Below, one piece after another: positions 48,520 to 61,000 of a stretch of 64,000 nucleotides of DNA (position 1 is the stretch's first letter; every line of letters begins with the position of its first letter). A program made the translations under genes and the position numbers. The stretch is taken from the NCBI GenBank assembly GCA_905182995.1, contig CAJJDP010000123.1:186001-250000 (forward strand), in the 5' to 3' direction. A model generated the notes under the pieces. The model worked only from the letters and a program-made list of their open reading frames with translations, did no database searches and was not told the DNA's origin. The stretch is from Paramecium octaurelia. Taxonomy: Eukaryota; Ciliophora; Oligohymenophorea; Peniculida; Parameciidae.

Positions 48520-50053
48520 ATGTTGCTGATAGCAGCGTTATTACTAATAGGGACAGCTAAGCATTTTACAGTAGAACTAAAGAGCCGTCATACCTAAGAA
48601 CATTTGATTGAAATAGTAAATTTATTGTAACATTCACATGCTCAATTGTTGGAGGAAAGTCATTATCAGAAGATTGGGAAGGGGAATGAAGGGGCACTGT
48701 AATTTGAGACAGTGTTGTTAGAGAAGAACATTTAGAAGAAGAATTTGAAGCATTAGAATCATCACAATAAAAAATAGGAACATCATCACAAGAAAAGCAA
48801 AGGTACAAATATGGTTGTCAATGAATCATTAATGGATGTGATACCTTTGACAGCTGAGGAAAAAGGTATATTTGAAGAATCTGGTGCATTAGCTCCAGTT
48901 GACATACACATTGAGTAATAGATGGAACATCAAAATTAGAAGTTATTGACAACCGATCGTAACTAAGATGGTTCCTATATCGCAGATGTGCCCTTGACTA
49001 ATATAGCAAATACAATGTTCATAGGTGAATTATAGGTGGGAAGTGCCTAAGGAAGGAATGCTTTCGACGTGATATTCGACACAGGTTCTGCCTTGACATG
49101 TGTTGCTTCAGAATAATGTAAAGATATCGGGTGTTAAAAGAGTAAAAGATACAATAGAGCTGAAAGTTAATCATTCAATGAGATTGGCAAGTCAGTGGAA
49201 ATTGTGTTTGGAAGTGGAACCCTCAAAGGATTGATCAACAGAGAGAGAATCAGAGTAGATGGCTTAGATTTGAAGGATGCATTGTTCATTGAAGTGACTT
49301 AATAAATTGGAGATGCATTCCATGAGGGGGAATTCGATGGCATTGTGGGATTAGGCTATCCTCATATGACCGGAGTACCCACTTTGTTTGATTACATGAT
49401 CTAATAACATAAACTACACTCAAATGTGTTTACATTCCATTTGAATAGAGCAACTGGTAATTCAGGATCATAGCTGATCTTTGGTGGAAGTGACGATTCT
49501 CAAATCAAAGGAGAATGGGTGTATCATAATGTTCATGAATAATTCTATTGGTCAATAATGGCAGAATAGATTAAAGTTGGTAATAAGGACACTGGAATCT
49601 GTACACATTAACATAAGTGTAAGATGGTTGTTGACACTGGAACCACTTTGTTGACAGGACCAACCAAGGATGTGAGAACATTATTATCTATGATCAGAGT
49701 TGAACCAAAATGCCAAAATTATCCAACAATGCCAGATATCACATTTGTTATTGATGGACATGATTACATCCTATCACCTAAGGATTACATTCTAACTATC
49801 ACATGTATTTATAATAATCATATCCAATAGAATCGGGAGTTGAAGCACCTTATCAACATTCATCAATGGATTAGATTGTTGGTTGTGCTGGAACTATCTT
49901 TCCTTTGGATCTACCACCCAAACAGTATACTTTTATATTAATTGTAGAGGTCCCTTATGGATTTTAGGTGACGTATTTATTACAAAGTACTCTGCTAAGT
50001 TCGATAGAGATAAAAACAGAGTTGGCTTGGCCTTAAATAAGAATCTTGAATGA
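48520..50053 (+). CDS. Pepsin-family aspartic protease (cathepsin D-like), secreted/lysosomal
   Basis: The spliced product is 494 aa with introns 49805-49830 (26 nt) and 49925-49947 (23 nt). A signal peptide ([13 protein letters not shown]) is followed by a long His/Gln/Glu-rich prosegment of about 140 residues. The mature enzyme opens with [12 protein letters not shown] and carries the two catalytic motifs DTGSALTC (about residue 187) and DTGTTLLTG (about 371). The flap region reads FGSGTLKG, and the end has [19 protein letters not shown]. It should cleave peptide bonds at acid pH, probably in food vacuoles or lysosomes. The His-rich prosegment is unusual in length. Confidence 0.93.
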
Positions 50054-50085
50054 AAATCATTAAAATAAACATATCGAATAATTCA

Positions 50086-50967
50086 TCACTCATTTGTACT
50101 AAAGTATTATTGAAATGTCTGCAATGCTTCACTATTGTATATCAATCTGACATCCTCTTTATTAAGTTATTCGAATGCTTGATCCTCATAGCCTCGTTCA
50201 TCATGTAAACTAAGAGTAGACTTCTTCGATGGCAACAGAGTTTCCATCTTATCTCTTTCAGCCTATTCTCCTTGATTATACGGGGAGATCTTATGAAATA
50301 TTCTAAATATCGTATCTATGAAGATCAGGCATTCCATCATAGAATGGAATTTGATCGAAGCTTGTTCACTCTAATCATCGTACTTAGACATTTGACCCCG
50401 AGTAGATATCATTTATTCTAAGTACAATAGGAGTTGAGTGCATTGATCGATTCCTTGACCTAACAAAGTTGGAGGACCTGTTCTCTTCTATTTCTCTTTA
50501 CCCAATCGAAAGAATGTAATCATTATGTCAATATTAAACTATTTGATTCTTGCCAGATATCTCTTTTTCACTGCCTTGTTTTACACATAAGACTCACTCA
50601 ATGCAATCAAATATTTAATGATGAATTTCATTGTGCACACTTTCAATACACTAGGTGGTCTCTTCTGAAATTAGTCAGACAATTCAAACCAAAATTAATT
50701 AGTATACAAATCATTCTTCTTCATTTGTTGAAACATACTATGTTCTTCTGCTTAATTGAATTCAGATCTATTTATGTTACTATCTATGTAATATCTCCAT
50801 CTATATTCACACAAAGCAGGTGTCATTTTGCTGTAAAAGAATATTTTATTCATCTAACTTGAAATTTAAGAAAAATCATTCTGGAAATGCTTTTACAATT
50901 TCAATAATAAATCATCCTCTTATGAATTCCACTTAACCTTATCCAATTACTGTAGTTCAATGTCCAT
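50086..50967 (-). CDS. SANT/Myb-like protein, otherwise unknown
   Basis: This is an intronless frame of 293 codons. The N-terminus reads KVKWNSQEDDLLLKLQKHF and then ALCEYRWRYYIDS, which has the W/ED/L core and terminal RW of a Myb/SANT repeat with a short insertion. The remaining ~200 residues are helical (KFIIKYLIALSESYVQ, CTQLLLYLEQMI) with no recognised domain. It converges with the protease gene, with 32 bp between stops. I infer a nuclear protein; the domain call is moderate. Confidence 0.65.
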
Positions 50968-52067
50968 TAATAACAAATATATTTAGTATTCTCATAGTAA
51001 ATTTTAATTAATATATATATTTTAAAATCATTTTATTATTTATATCAATCACCTTACAATTAAATGAAGATTTTGGGTGTAATCTCATGTTCTACTCATT
51101 TCATTATAATATATAGAGAGGCTGAATACATTAGAGAATTCAAGCTAACACAATTAAATGTGTTCACTGTAATTCTATTCTTAGCACTATAAAAAAATAA
51201 GAATACTTAATCTATTTGTATTAAAGCACTTCTCTTATTTATCAAACTAATTGACTCATTATCTCAAAATGTTTGGTTAAATCATTGTAAGCTAGTACTC
51301 TTACCTACGAATTCATTAAAAAGAATCTTATAAAAATGGTAAAAATGAATAGTCAAATAGTTTAATGTAGAATCATGCTAATACAATCTGTGAATTCGAT
51401 TTTACAACAAAATAAATAAGATTAATTAGTATCAGATGTAAAATCTAAAAATTAATCAATTTAGTCAAATTATTCGGAAATAGTTATCGCAACTATAAAG
51501 TAAATATTTAAAATTAGACCTGATATTATAAATTCTCTTAAGATCAATATTTAATCAGCTATCTTTACATATAAGTAAAGTCTATATAAATATAAATAGT
51601 TTATGAATTAATATTTTATTTAAAATCTAATGTAATGATGGATGATAAAGTTAGGGATAAAATTAATAATTCTGAAATTCAAGTTTATTATTTTTTGTTC
51701 ATATTCTCAACAAAAATAATGAAATTTTCAAATACAAGAGGCAAATTTAAGATGAAATTATTTCATTTGATTTTAAATAGAATCTATTATTAAGAAGATC
51801 CATCCATCACTCTTCTAAAGAAGAGAGGAAGATATTTAAAACAAAAAAGTGTGGATCTAATGATATATTTGATATTATTAGTATAATAATTGTCATTATA
51901 AAATTCTCAATAATTGTACAGAAGTCAGAAATTCTTTGTTAAACGCAAATGATTATTCAATTACAAAATAACAATGAAGTAAATTCATGGCAACACTGAA
52001 CCAAGAGTGTGAGAACAACAACGAGAAGAAGTTCACAATTATTTTATAATTAATTTGTATTCGTTGA
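50968..52067. other. AT-rich stretch without a recognised gene
   Basis: About 1.1 kb of very AT-rich sequence. From 51440 on it belongs to the duplicated block. A short open frame begins at ATG 51989 (MATLNQECENNNEKK) and again at 53393, just before the gene below, but no intron of normal size links it to that gene. Confidence 0.45.
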
Positions 52068-52842
52068 ATGCACATAAATAAATTATCTGAGCATCCAAAC
52101 TCAAAAAGTGGGTCATTTGTCCACTTGTCTCCGTAAGCTTATGAGGCCTTATAAACTTTAGAGTAAATTAAAAGGAATAATATGCTTCAGCAGAATTCCT
52201 AAATCGTTAGAAGAGTTTCATCACAATATGTTCAATAGCCTCAAAACAATTACTAGAGAACATCCAATTAATTACAGGCCTCTCCAATACAGCAGAGAAA
52301 AGAGTTCTAAACCAATCAATCATTATCATTCATAAGAGGAGCTCTGTAATCAAATCGCACTAACAAAATGGAAACGGAGGGTAGTCATAAACCAAATTCA
52401 TAAACCGAAAGATAGATTACTTAACAGCAAACTCTGGGAAAATCGGATGAGCCTACTCCATTCTTCAGAGACACTTTATCAAGTGATCGCAATAAATGCA
52501 ACTAGACTAGCCTAAGCCAATATTTGTCTCGACATCAATTTTAATAGCAATTCAAATATATCAATGAAGAATTATAAGCATTTAAATAATAGGTCGAAAA
52601 CGATGTCTTGATTGAGACTGTTATCACTAAATTTGAATCACCCAAAGACAATTCCAAAAATAGCCAGTTCTTTGTAGATCAATCTTAGAAGGAGAATTTG
52701 TCTCCCACAACCAAATTAATGATGAAAAAGTAATTGATCTTAAATCAGATCCTCTCTCTCGATAATCAGATCAAGATCATGGAAGATGAAGAAACTAAAA
52801 TTGCTCTTGACCCTTAGAAATCAAGGAAGAAGTAAAATACTA
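51440..52842 (+). repeat. Direct repeat, copy 1, left of a single N
   Basis: This 1403-bp block recurs at 52844-54246, offset 1404, and appears identical in the lines compared. One N (52843) separates the copies. Copy 1 ends in mid-gene, so the coding region at 52068-52842 is a truncated duplicate of the gene at 53472. Confidence 0.95.
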
Positions 52843-52843
52843 N

Positions 52844-54246
52844 AAAATCTAAAAATTAATCAATTTAGTCAAATTATTCGGAAATAGTTATCGCAACTAT
52901 AAAGTAAATATTTAAAATTAGACCTGATATTATAAATTCTCTTAAGATCAATATTTAATCAGCTATCTTTACATATAAGTAAAGTCTATATAAATATAAA
53001 TAGTTTATGAATTAATATTTTATTTAAAATCTAATGTAATGATGGATGATAAAGTTAGGGATAAAATTAATAATTCTGAAATTCAAGTTTATTATTTTTT
53101 GTTCATATTCTCAACAAAAATAATGAAATTTTCAAATACAAGAGGCAAATTTAAGATGAAATTATTTCATTTGATTTTAAATAGAATCTATTATTAAGAA
53201 GATCCATCCATCACTCTTCTAAAGAAGAGAGGAAGATATTTAAAACAAAAAAGTGTGGATCTAATGATATATTTGATATTATTAGTATAATAATTGTCAT
53301 TATAAAATTCTCAATAATTGTACAGAAGTCAGAAATTCTTTGTTAAACGCAAATGATTATTCAATTACAAAATAACAATGAAGTAAATTCATGGCAACAC
53401 TGAACCAAGAGTGTGAGAACAACAACGAGAAGAAGTTCACAATTATTTTATAATTAATTTGTATTCGTTGAATGCACATAAATAAATTATCTGAGCATCC
53501 AAACTCAAAAAGTGGGTCATTTGTCCACTTGTCTCCGTAAGCTTATGAGGCCTTATAAACTTTAGAGTAAATTAAAAGGAATAATATGCTTCAGCAGAAT
53601 TCCTAAATCGTTAGAAGAGTTTCATCACAATATGTTCAATAGCCTCAAAACAATTACTAGAGAACATCCAATTAATTACAGGCCTCTCCAATACAGCAGA
53701 GAAAAGAGTTCTAAACCAATCAATCATTATCATTCATAAGAGGAGCTCTGTAATCAAATCGCACTAACAAAATGGAAACGGAGGGTAGTCATAAACCAAA
53801 TTCATAAACCGAAAGATAGATTACTTAACAGCAAACTCTGGGAAAATCGGATGAGCCTACTCCATTCTTCAGAGACACTTTATCAAGTGATCGCAATAAA
53901 TGCAACTAGACTAGCCTAAGCCAATATTTGTCTCGACATCAATTTTAATAGCAATTCAAATATATCAATGAAGAATTATAAGCATTTAAATAATAGGTCG
54001 AAAACGATGTCTTGATTGAGACTGTTATCACTAAATTTGAATCACCCAAAGACAATTCCAAAAATAGCCAGTTCTTTGTAGATCAATCTTAGAAGGAGAA
54101 TTTGTCTCCCACAACCAAATTAATGATGAAAAAGTAATTGATCTTAAATCAGATCCTCTCTCTCGATAATCAGATCAAGATCATGGAAGATGAAGAAACT
54201 AAAATTGCTCTTGACCCTTAGAAATCAAGGAAGAAGTAAAATACTA
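52844..54246 (+). repeat. Direct repeat, copy 2, right of a single N
   Basis: This is the second copy of the 1403-bp block. It runs on into the remainder of the gene at 53472-54908, so this copy is the one that carries the complete reading frame. Confidence 0.95.
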
Positions 54247-54908
54247 CTCATTCCCCTTCCAAGTAACAGATTGTTGAAAGTCTATATGTAAGAGCACAAA
54301 AGAAGCAATCGAATTTCTAACAACTATTTGAGGAAACTCAAATAAGCAAAGAATAAAATTAACTTAAAGAGTGCACTTTTATTCCAAAGATAAACAAGTA
54401 GAATATATCTGGAAATTTTATGGAACGCTTGGATGATTGGATCAAGAGGAAAAACAAAAAGATCACTTAGCAACAGGAACAAAGCTAGGAAAGAATCATG
54501 AGGGAGTGCACTTTTAGTCCTTTGCATAAACAATTAAATAGGGCCAATCTTAGCCAAACAGCAGTTTATTAAAGAAATCAAGAATGGTAGAATAGAATAA
54601 ATATAAAGAAACAGAAGATGAAGGCCTAAAACTCATTGATATAAATGAGTGCAAAAAAGGAGTAGAGTACACCAAAAAAAATACACAAGAGATCTAGTTC
54701 ATAATAATATTAGATTGATCTTGCTAAAATACTGTAATCAACAAACTCTTAAAATACTACGAAAAGGGTTAAACATTAATCTCCAATCCATACTGAAATT
54801 CAAAGTGGAATTCTTAATGCCTCAAATAAGAAAATTGAGAATGTAGATACAAAGTATTAACAACTATGTGAAATGGCAAATAGGATTAAGGCCAAATCTA
54901 AATATTGA
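53472..54908 (+). CDS. Ciliate coiled-coil protein with ECTF-P motifs, unknown
   Basis: This is an intronless frame of 479 codons, start ATG 53472 (MHINKLSEHPNSKSG), stop TGA 54908. The protein is Gln/Ser/Lys-rich. A helical region from about residue 180 to 260 is followed by two copies of an ECTF-x-P motif (KECTFIPKINKQN and RECTFSPLHKQLN), each preceding a Leu/Lys helix. This type of motif recurs in ciliate proteins of unknown function. A truncated copy (52068-52842) lies left of the N. It converges with the deubiquitinase gene, with 186 bp between stops. Confidence 0.65.
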
Positions 54909-55094
54909 TATTTAGAACTTTTACAAATATATATTATTATCAGTAGTTTCCTTTTTATACTATTTTTCATTAATATCATAAATTAAGATTAACTTAAGCC
55001 TCTTTTCTTATATAATTACTCATATAATATACTCTAATTGCATGGAAAGAATTAGATTGTAAATATTTAATATTAATAATAATTCTGAAATTAC

Positions 55095-58000
55095 TCACTT
55101 AAATTCAAAAGTACACATTTCACAAAAGTGGTTTAAATTTGATTGTAAGTACGTACAAACTGGACATTACATTTGATCATCCATTTTTGCTCCTGTTTCT
55201 GGTTTAAGATTGGGCATGAAGACTTGCACTTCTTCGTCGATTCTCACTCTAAAATAATTGCAAATCTATACTGTTTCTTTGCTTATTATTATGGAGCAGA
55301 GTTAGTTTAATCATTGTAATTAATGTCCATAGTTTCAATGAACATTCCCCAATCCATAGAAGGGATTGTCTTCATAATTGTAGTCAAGTAAACAGTAGTA
55401 CGAGGAGGAACAACCTTGCAAATTTTAGCTGGATGTCTAACAATATTTTGGATTATAAGTACTTAAAATTGACCATAATATCTGGATCAAGGGTAATCTA
55501 ATAAGTTATGTGTAAGGTTTGATTGGTAGTATTATTCAGCATGAATCTCTTCAGCATTGGAGCAATTTGAATATCTACATCGCAGTGTATCAGTTATTGT
55601 GGAGTCTCTCCGAATTAGCTAAAAGTAATAGAATCTTTACTTACACAAGAGGGATTGTATTATTAGCCTCACTCTACTTATTTGATTCAGTGATGTGTTC
55701 CAAATCCATGGAGAACTGAGATAATTGCATCATTGATTCTTATTCGGCCTTGCTTTATTCTGCAGTTTGATTCACATCAGTTCCGAAATCAATTCCATCG
55801 ATAACATCCTTCTTTTTTGGAAGAGGAGGAGGTTTTGGAATGGTGAAGGACCCCTACTATTAAATAAGGTTGTGGATATTTGATGATGCGTCTATTTTCA
55901 CTGTCTGCAAGTAAATGTTATCATATAATATTGTCATAGGGAAGACACTATTGGTGGTCAAAGTAGGTTTGGATTCAGCAAAATAGATAGTGGATTCATA
56001 ACACTCTAGGATGACTCCCTCCACTTATACGACACTTGAAACCAGTTCTGTCTGGATTGTATTGCCTATGATGTAGATGGGTTAAATAGAATCATAGAAT
56101 CCTATTTCTGTAACTTAAGAGTAGTAGTTCTTAAATTATTGCCAAAATTGGAATGTCTCTTCAACTTCCTTTTGCTTATTGAAAAAGATGGTTGTTGCTA
56201 TTACAGGATACTTTTTACAATCATCTAAAAATTCATTTAGAAATCCTTCAAACCAATCTGTGTATTTGGAGTATAAATAACATGGAGGTGGTAGATTAAC
56301 CAAATAAGAAAATACTTATTTGTTTGCATTAGCGGCAGCCAGAACCATCTTCATCAATTGGATAGCCACATTTTAAAATCTTTTTTAGTTCTCAAATAAT
56401 AAATTCAAAATGGAAATATTATCATTTTGAGAACCTATGTGAGATTAGTAGAGTATGCTTTGATAAGATAAATTGGTTGAACAACCTGTTGCGTATTTGT
56501 CTTAAAAGTTAGGTTCTGGAAAACCAAGTAACCATTCAATACGCTCTTATTGATAAGAATCATAGATATTAAGTAGATTGTAGCCTAGCCCTAAGAATTA
56601 CCCTATAATTTCATAGTTGGCTTTGTTGATTTCCTCAAGTAACACCTCAATAACAGATCTAGATAGAGGTTCATTATCGAATACCATTCTTTAGATGATC
56701 AGCTTAACTGTTTCGAAATCCTGACATTCTGTCAACGCTCTTTTATAAAAGATCTAAGCTTAGAGACAAATCATATCATTTTTTGATAGCACATAATTCT
56801 GGTCTTACAATAAGTAGTAAATGCATTAGAAGAGTTAAGAATAGTATGGGACAACCATTTTGCTTGCCATTGTTATTTTCTTCTCAGAAATGAATTCATA
56901 GAATTAAGTTTTTTGCAATCCTTAAGGAGATTACTTTTCCATAAAGAAATCCGCAAAAATTGAAACCAATTCTATTTAACTAGCAAATTTGACATTGATT
57001 GTTGATGATTTGACAAAGTCCCTCCAAAAAGTGAAATATTGAGTGAATTTAGTTGGATTTTTGGCAACATCATTTTATAGTTTCTGTAGTAGATCTAATA
57101 AGAATCTCATCACAACTTGATCGCAACTTACAGACGAATTATCTGGCTATAGTACTTAGAGTAATTCAGTGTTCAATTAAAGAGCATGGATGTAAGTCAT
57201 GACATTTATGTAATGCAAGATAATTTGCTGGATTGCTAACCTAATAGTGTAATCAGGAGCACACAATAATACATTAAATACTCTCTATTGACGATCGACT
57301 ATCAATTGTTTGAAAACATAAAAAGCACCTGTTGGTATAATATTAATGAGATTCATGATGATAAGCACATAACTTTTGATGGTGGAATGATCAGACGACC
57401 TAGCAATCAATTCTATTGCTATATATGTCATATTGGATAGCAATAGTTGAATCTTTTCAGTTCCCTGCAAGTCCTAATAATTATTGTAGATGCCGAAATA
57501 CTAAGGAATTTATTCTGGATTTGTGATTAAGGTGTAATCCTTAGGATATGGAAAAGCCTCTCCAATTTCCTTAACAAACCTGAAGAATTCCTCACTGTAA
57601 ACATGTCTCTCCAACATAAACCTGTGATTATCATGCCAAATTTCCTAATACAAAGAGTCTGGTATGTGTTGTTAAGTCATAGTCTTATAATCCATTTTAT
57701 AAGTAAGTTCTTAATTGTTCTCCTCTTAAATGACACTATCGAATTTCTGCATAATCTCTTGCTTTTATTATAGATCAGTGAATTTCAATTCAACTTGCTC
57801 TTTCTGGATTCTCTCATAGACTAAGATGTACGCATTAGTACTACTGCCAGACTCTTGAAAGTCTTGACCATCTTCTGTATCTTTGCCTCCGTAACATTCA
57901 TGTGGCAATCTTTTGACATCGAAATCTTCAATCACAGAATCATTGAATTTCAACCACTTCTCATCTTTGGTATTAATCAAACTATAATAGTGTCCATATA

Positions 58001-61000
58001 AGGCAGTTCCTTTGTGAACTACAACTCCTTTCAATTTGTATTGATAATATGATTGTTATTTGATGTCAGAGTTAAGCAATCCTTCTCTTGTATACTACTA
58101 TAGATTTAGATTGTGAGGGAATTCCAAACGAGTGCTTAATTTTTCATTCATGAAGATATCTAAATTGAACACAATCCTTTGGATATGTACTATCAACACA
58201 TTCGGTAAGGTTTGTAAACATTGACGTTTGATGAGATCATTCTTTTGTTTGCATTATTCACAATAGTAATCTTTGATCACTTCTCCATTAATCATGCTTT
58301 CAAAGGATTCATGGATAGATTTAACACCTTTGACTTTCACTGAAAGAGTGTAGAAAAGATCAAACTTCTCTCTCATATTTTTGCATCCACTACATATCAT
58401 TTAACTGCAAGTCTACCCTCCATATATGGACTCAATAAATTGTTGCCAACCTTTATTCTTTAATTAATTATCCAGACGATCAAAGAATTGATTTAAGAAT
58501 TCTTAAGCATCTTACTGTAAGGATACATTGACTGGTTGATTATCGTAATCCTTAAAAGAATAACAAAAATATTGAGGATTAAAATCCGGTCTTTCACTCA
58601 ATTCTAAATAAGCAAGTAATCTCTAGAATTGGTGAATAGAGTTATCATCTATTTGATGTTCTAGACTCTGATTGTCTTTGTAATGAACCACGTTGTTTTC
58701 AACGCCATCCTCAGCTCTCAACATACTGTATCTGAATTCAGGAGTCATGAAGAATTGCTGCATCATGGCATTCATGTAGCAAATGCATCCCAAATTACGA
58801 ATGCCAACAAAACCGTGGTATGTTTTTGGATTCAATTTTATGTCGAATCCACTAAAAATAATGATCTGGTAAATTATTATATTTAAATCCAACAGTTCAG
58901 GATTGTAATTCTATTTTAAGTACAATATTATTATTCTGTAAACAATCTTTCTACTCTCAGGAGATTTGCTCTTCACATAATCTGGAGTGTGTTACTTCTA
59001 GGGTGTAAGTTAAAATGTATTTAAATGGAAACAAAATAAATGAACTTGGTATAAGTACATGATCAATTGTTATGTCAATATACTTTAATCCACAATACTC
59101 AAGCTTTCCAAAATGGACAACAACCCTGTGAGAGTCTTATCTGATGTCAACCCAATCCTCGATTCTGTCGGCTCGTATTCCTTAAGTTATGCAATGATGT
59201 TTTCTGCAAAATGCCTATCACTATATTTTGATTCCTAAATCAACTTAGCCAAAAGATCGAAATAAGATTAAGAATCCTTATTTTCATTTTTTGGAAACAA
59301 CTCTATTAACATATTTATTAGAGCGTTCCCCAATTGATTCTAACATTTGAAGATCAAATACAAAGAATTTCCTGCAAATTTTCTTATTAATAACTGTTTA
59401 GGAGCATACAAAAATTACTCATACCTTTATTTTATAGATTGGATTGAGGAAACAAAGTAATCATAACAATATCCTAGATTGTATCCAACGATGGTTGTGA
59501 TTAAAATTAAAGCGAATTCTATTATGAATCTATCTTCGGTGATATCCACTTACATTTTGATGATGTACTTTAGTAAATCAACATAATCTATTTGTATATC
59601 TAGGCCATCCATAAACTTGACTAATTCTAGAAAATCTTCAGTCTCCTTCACTCTCAATACAGGTTTATTGTCAGATTATGAAGGGTAAGTGCCATCAATA
59701 ATCTATGCAATGATATCAAATGTTGCTTAAATTGGTTGTTTAACGTGTTGCTGAATTTGATAGATGTTCTTGAATTAGGGTTGGAATTAAGCAGCTATGT
59801 GTCTACTGAGAATATTCAAAATCAAACATTATACCAATTTAACAATTTTAGTATTTTCTTACTCTAAGTTATTTAAAATGAATTGTAATTATTTGAATCC
59901 TCCATATTTAACAAAGTTTCTACAATATTCTTCAGTGTATAAAAGATGCTCTATGATCTTGATTGAATATATTAGTTGATAAGATCTATCCTTAGTGAAA
60001 TCTTCAAAATTAAGAATGCGTTGTTTGGCTGCTTCAAAAACAGGCAAAGAACACAATAACTTCCAACATTCCTGAGCAACCTCATCACTTTGATTAATGA
60101 AGTGAAACATCAATCGATAGAATCTTTCATTGTGAGCCAATTGATAGCGAGGCAATTTCTGTTCATCCAATTCAATTTCATCATTTACTATTAATGTTAA
60201 ATCATTCTTATAACCGAATGAATGCAAGTTCTTCCAAACTATTGACGAGATCTTTTATTGAATACAACAATCCTCATAAAAGGATATAAAATTGTCCACT
60301 GTCAAATATCCTTTCTATTCACCATACTGGTCCCACACTTCCTTGATTTTCCTTCCATCCTTAAAACTCTCATCATTCGCAGCCTTCACTCCAAAACTAG
60401 ACAATTGCTCCGAACTCATCTTACCATCTGTTGAATAAAACTCAAACAAGTTATGCAAGACCTTAATAAATTTAGGTGTCAATTTATTATCCTCTACCAA
60501 AGGCAATTACGGAATAGGCTTTGTCTTTCTTCTGTACACATTTATCACTTCACTCTTTCTAACATTCATCTGTTTCAATGTCTTACCGTTATCTGTATCC
60601 TACACTGTAACTCCATTCCTTACTAATTTCACCTACTCCCAATTAGTTTATAGTTCTTTCGCTATCACTCTTCTCAATTCAAACATAGTCATTCTAGAAT
60701 ACACCTTTATTGTAGTTCTGTTGCTAGGAGCTCCATCTCCCATGTCATTAATAATATTGATGCTAAATCCGTCGCCTTTCACCAATCCATCCAAGGAAAG
60801 CAAGGATCCAACCCCTTTTGTCTCAGTTTCATTCAATAAATTTCTCAGAACTTCCAAACATTTAAGAATCGTTTATTCATTGGTACAATCCATCTTATCC
60901 AAGATCCTCTCTATGAATTGTTCTTATTGTGATAAATTCAATTTCACCAACAATTAAACTGCTTTGTCCAATTGAGAATTAAACACTATGTGCCATAAAT

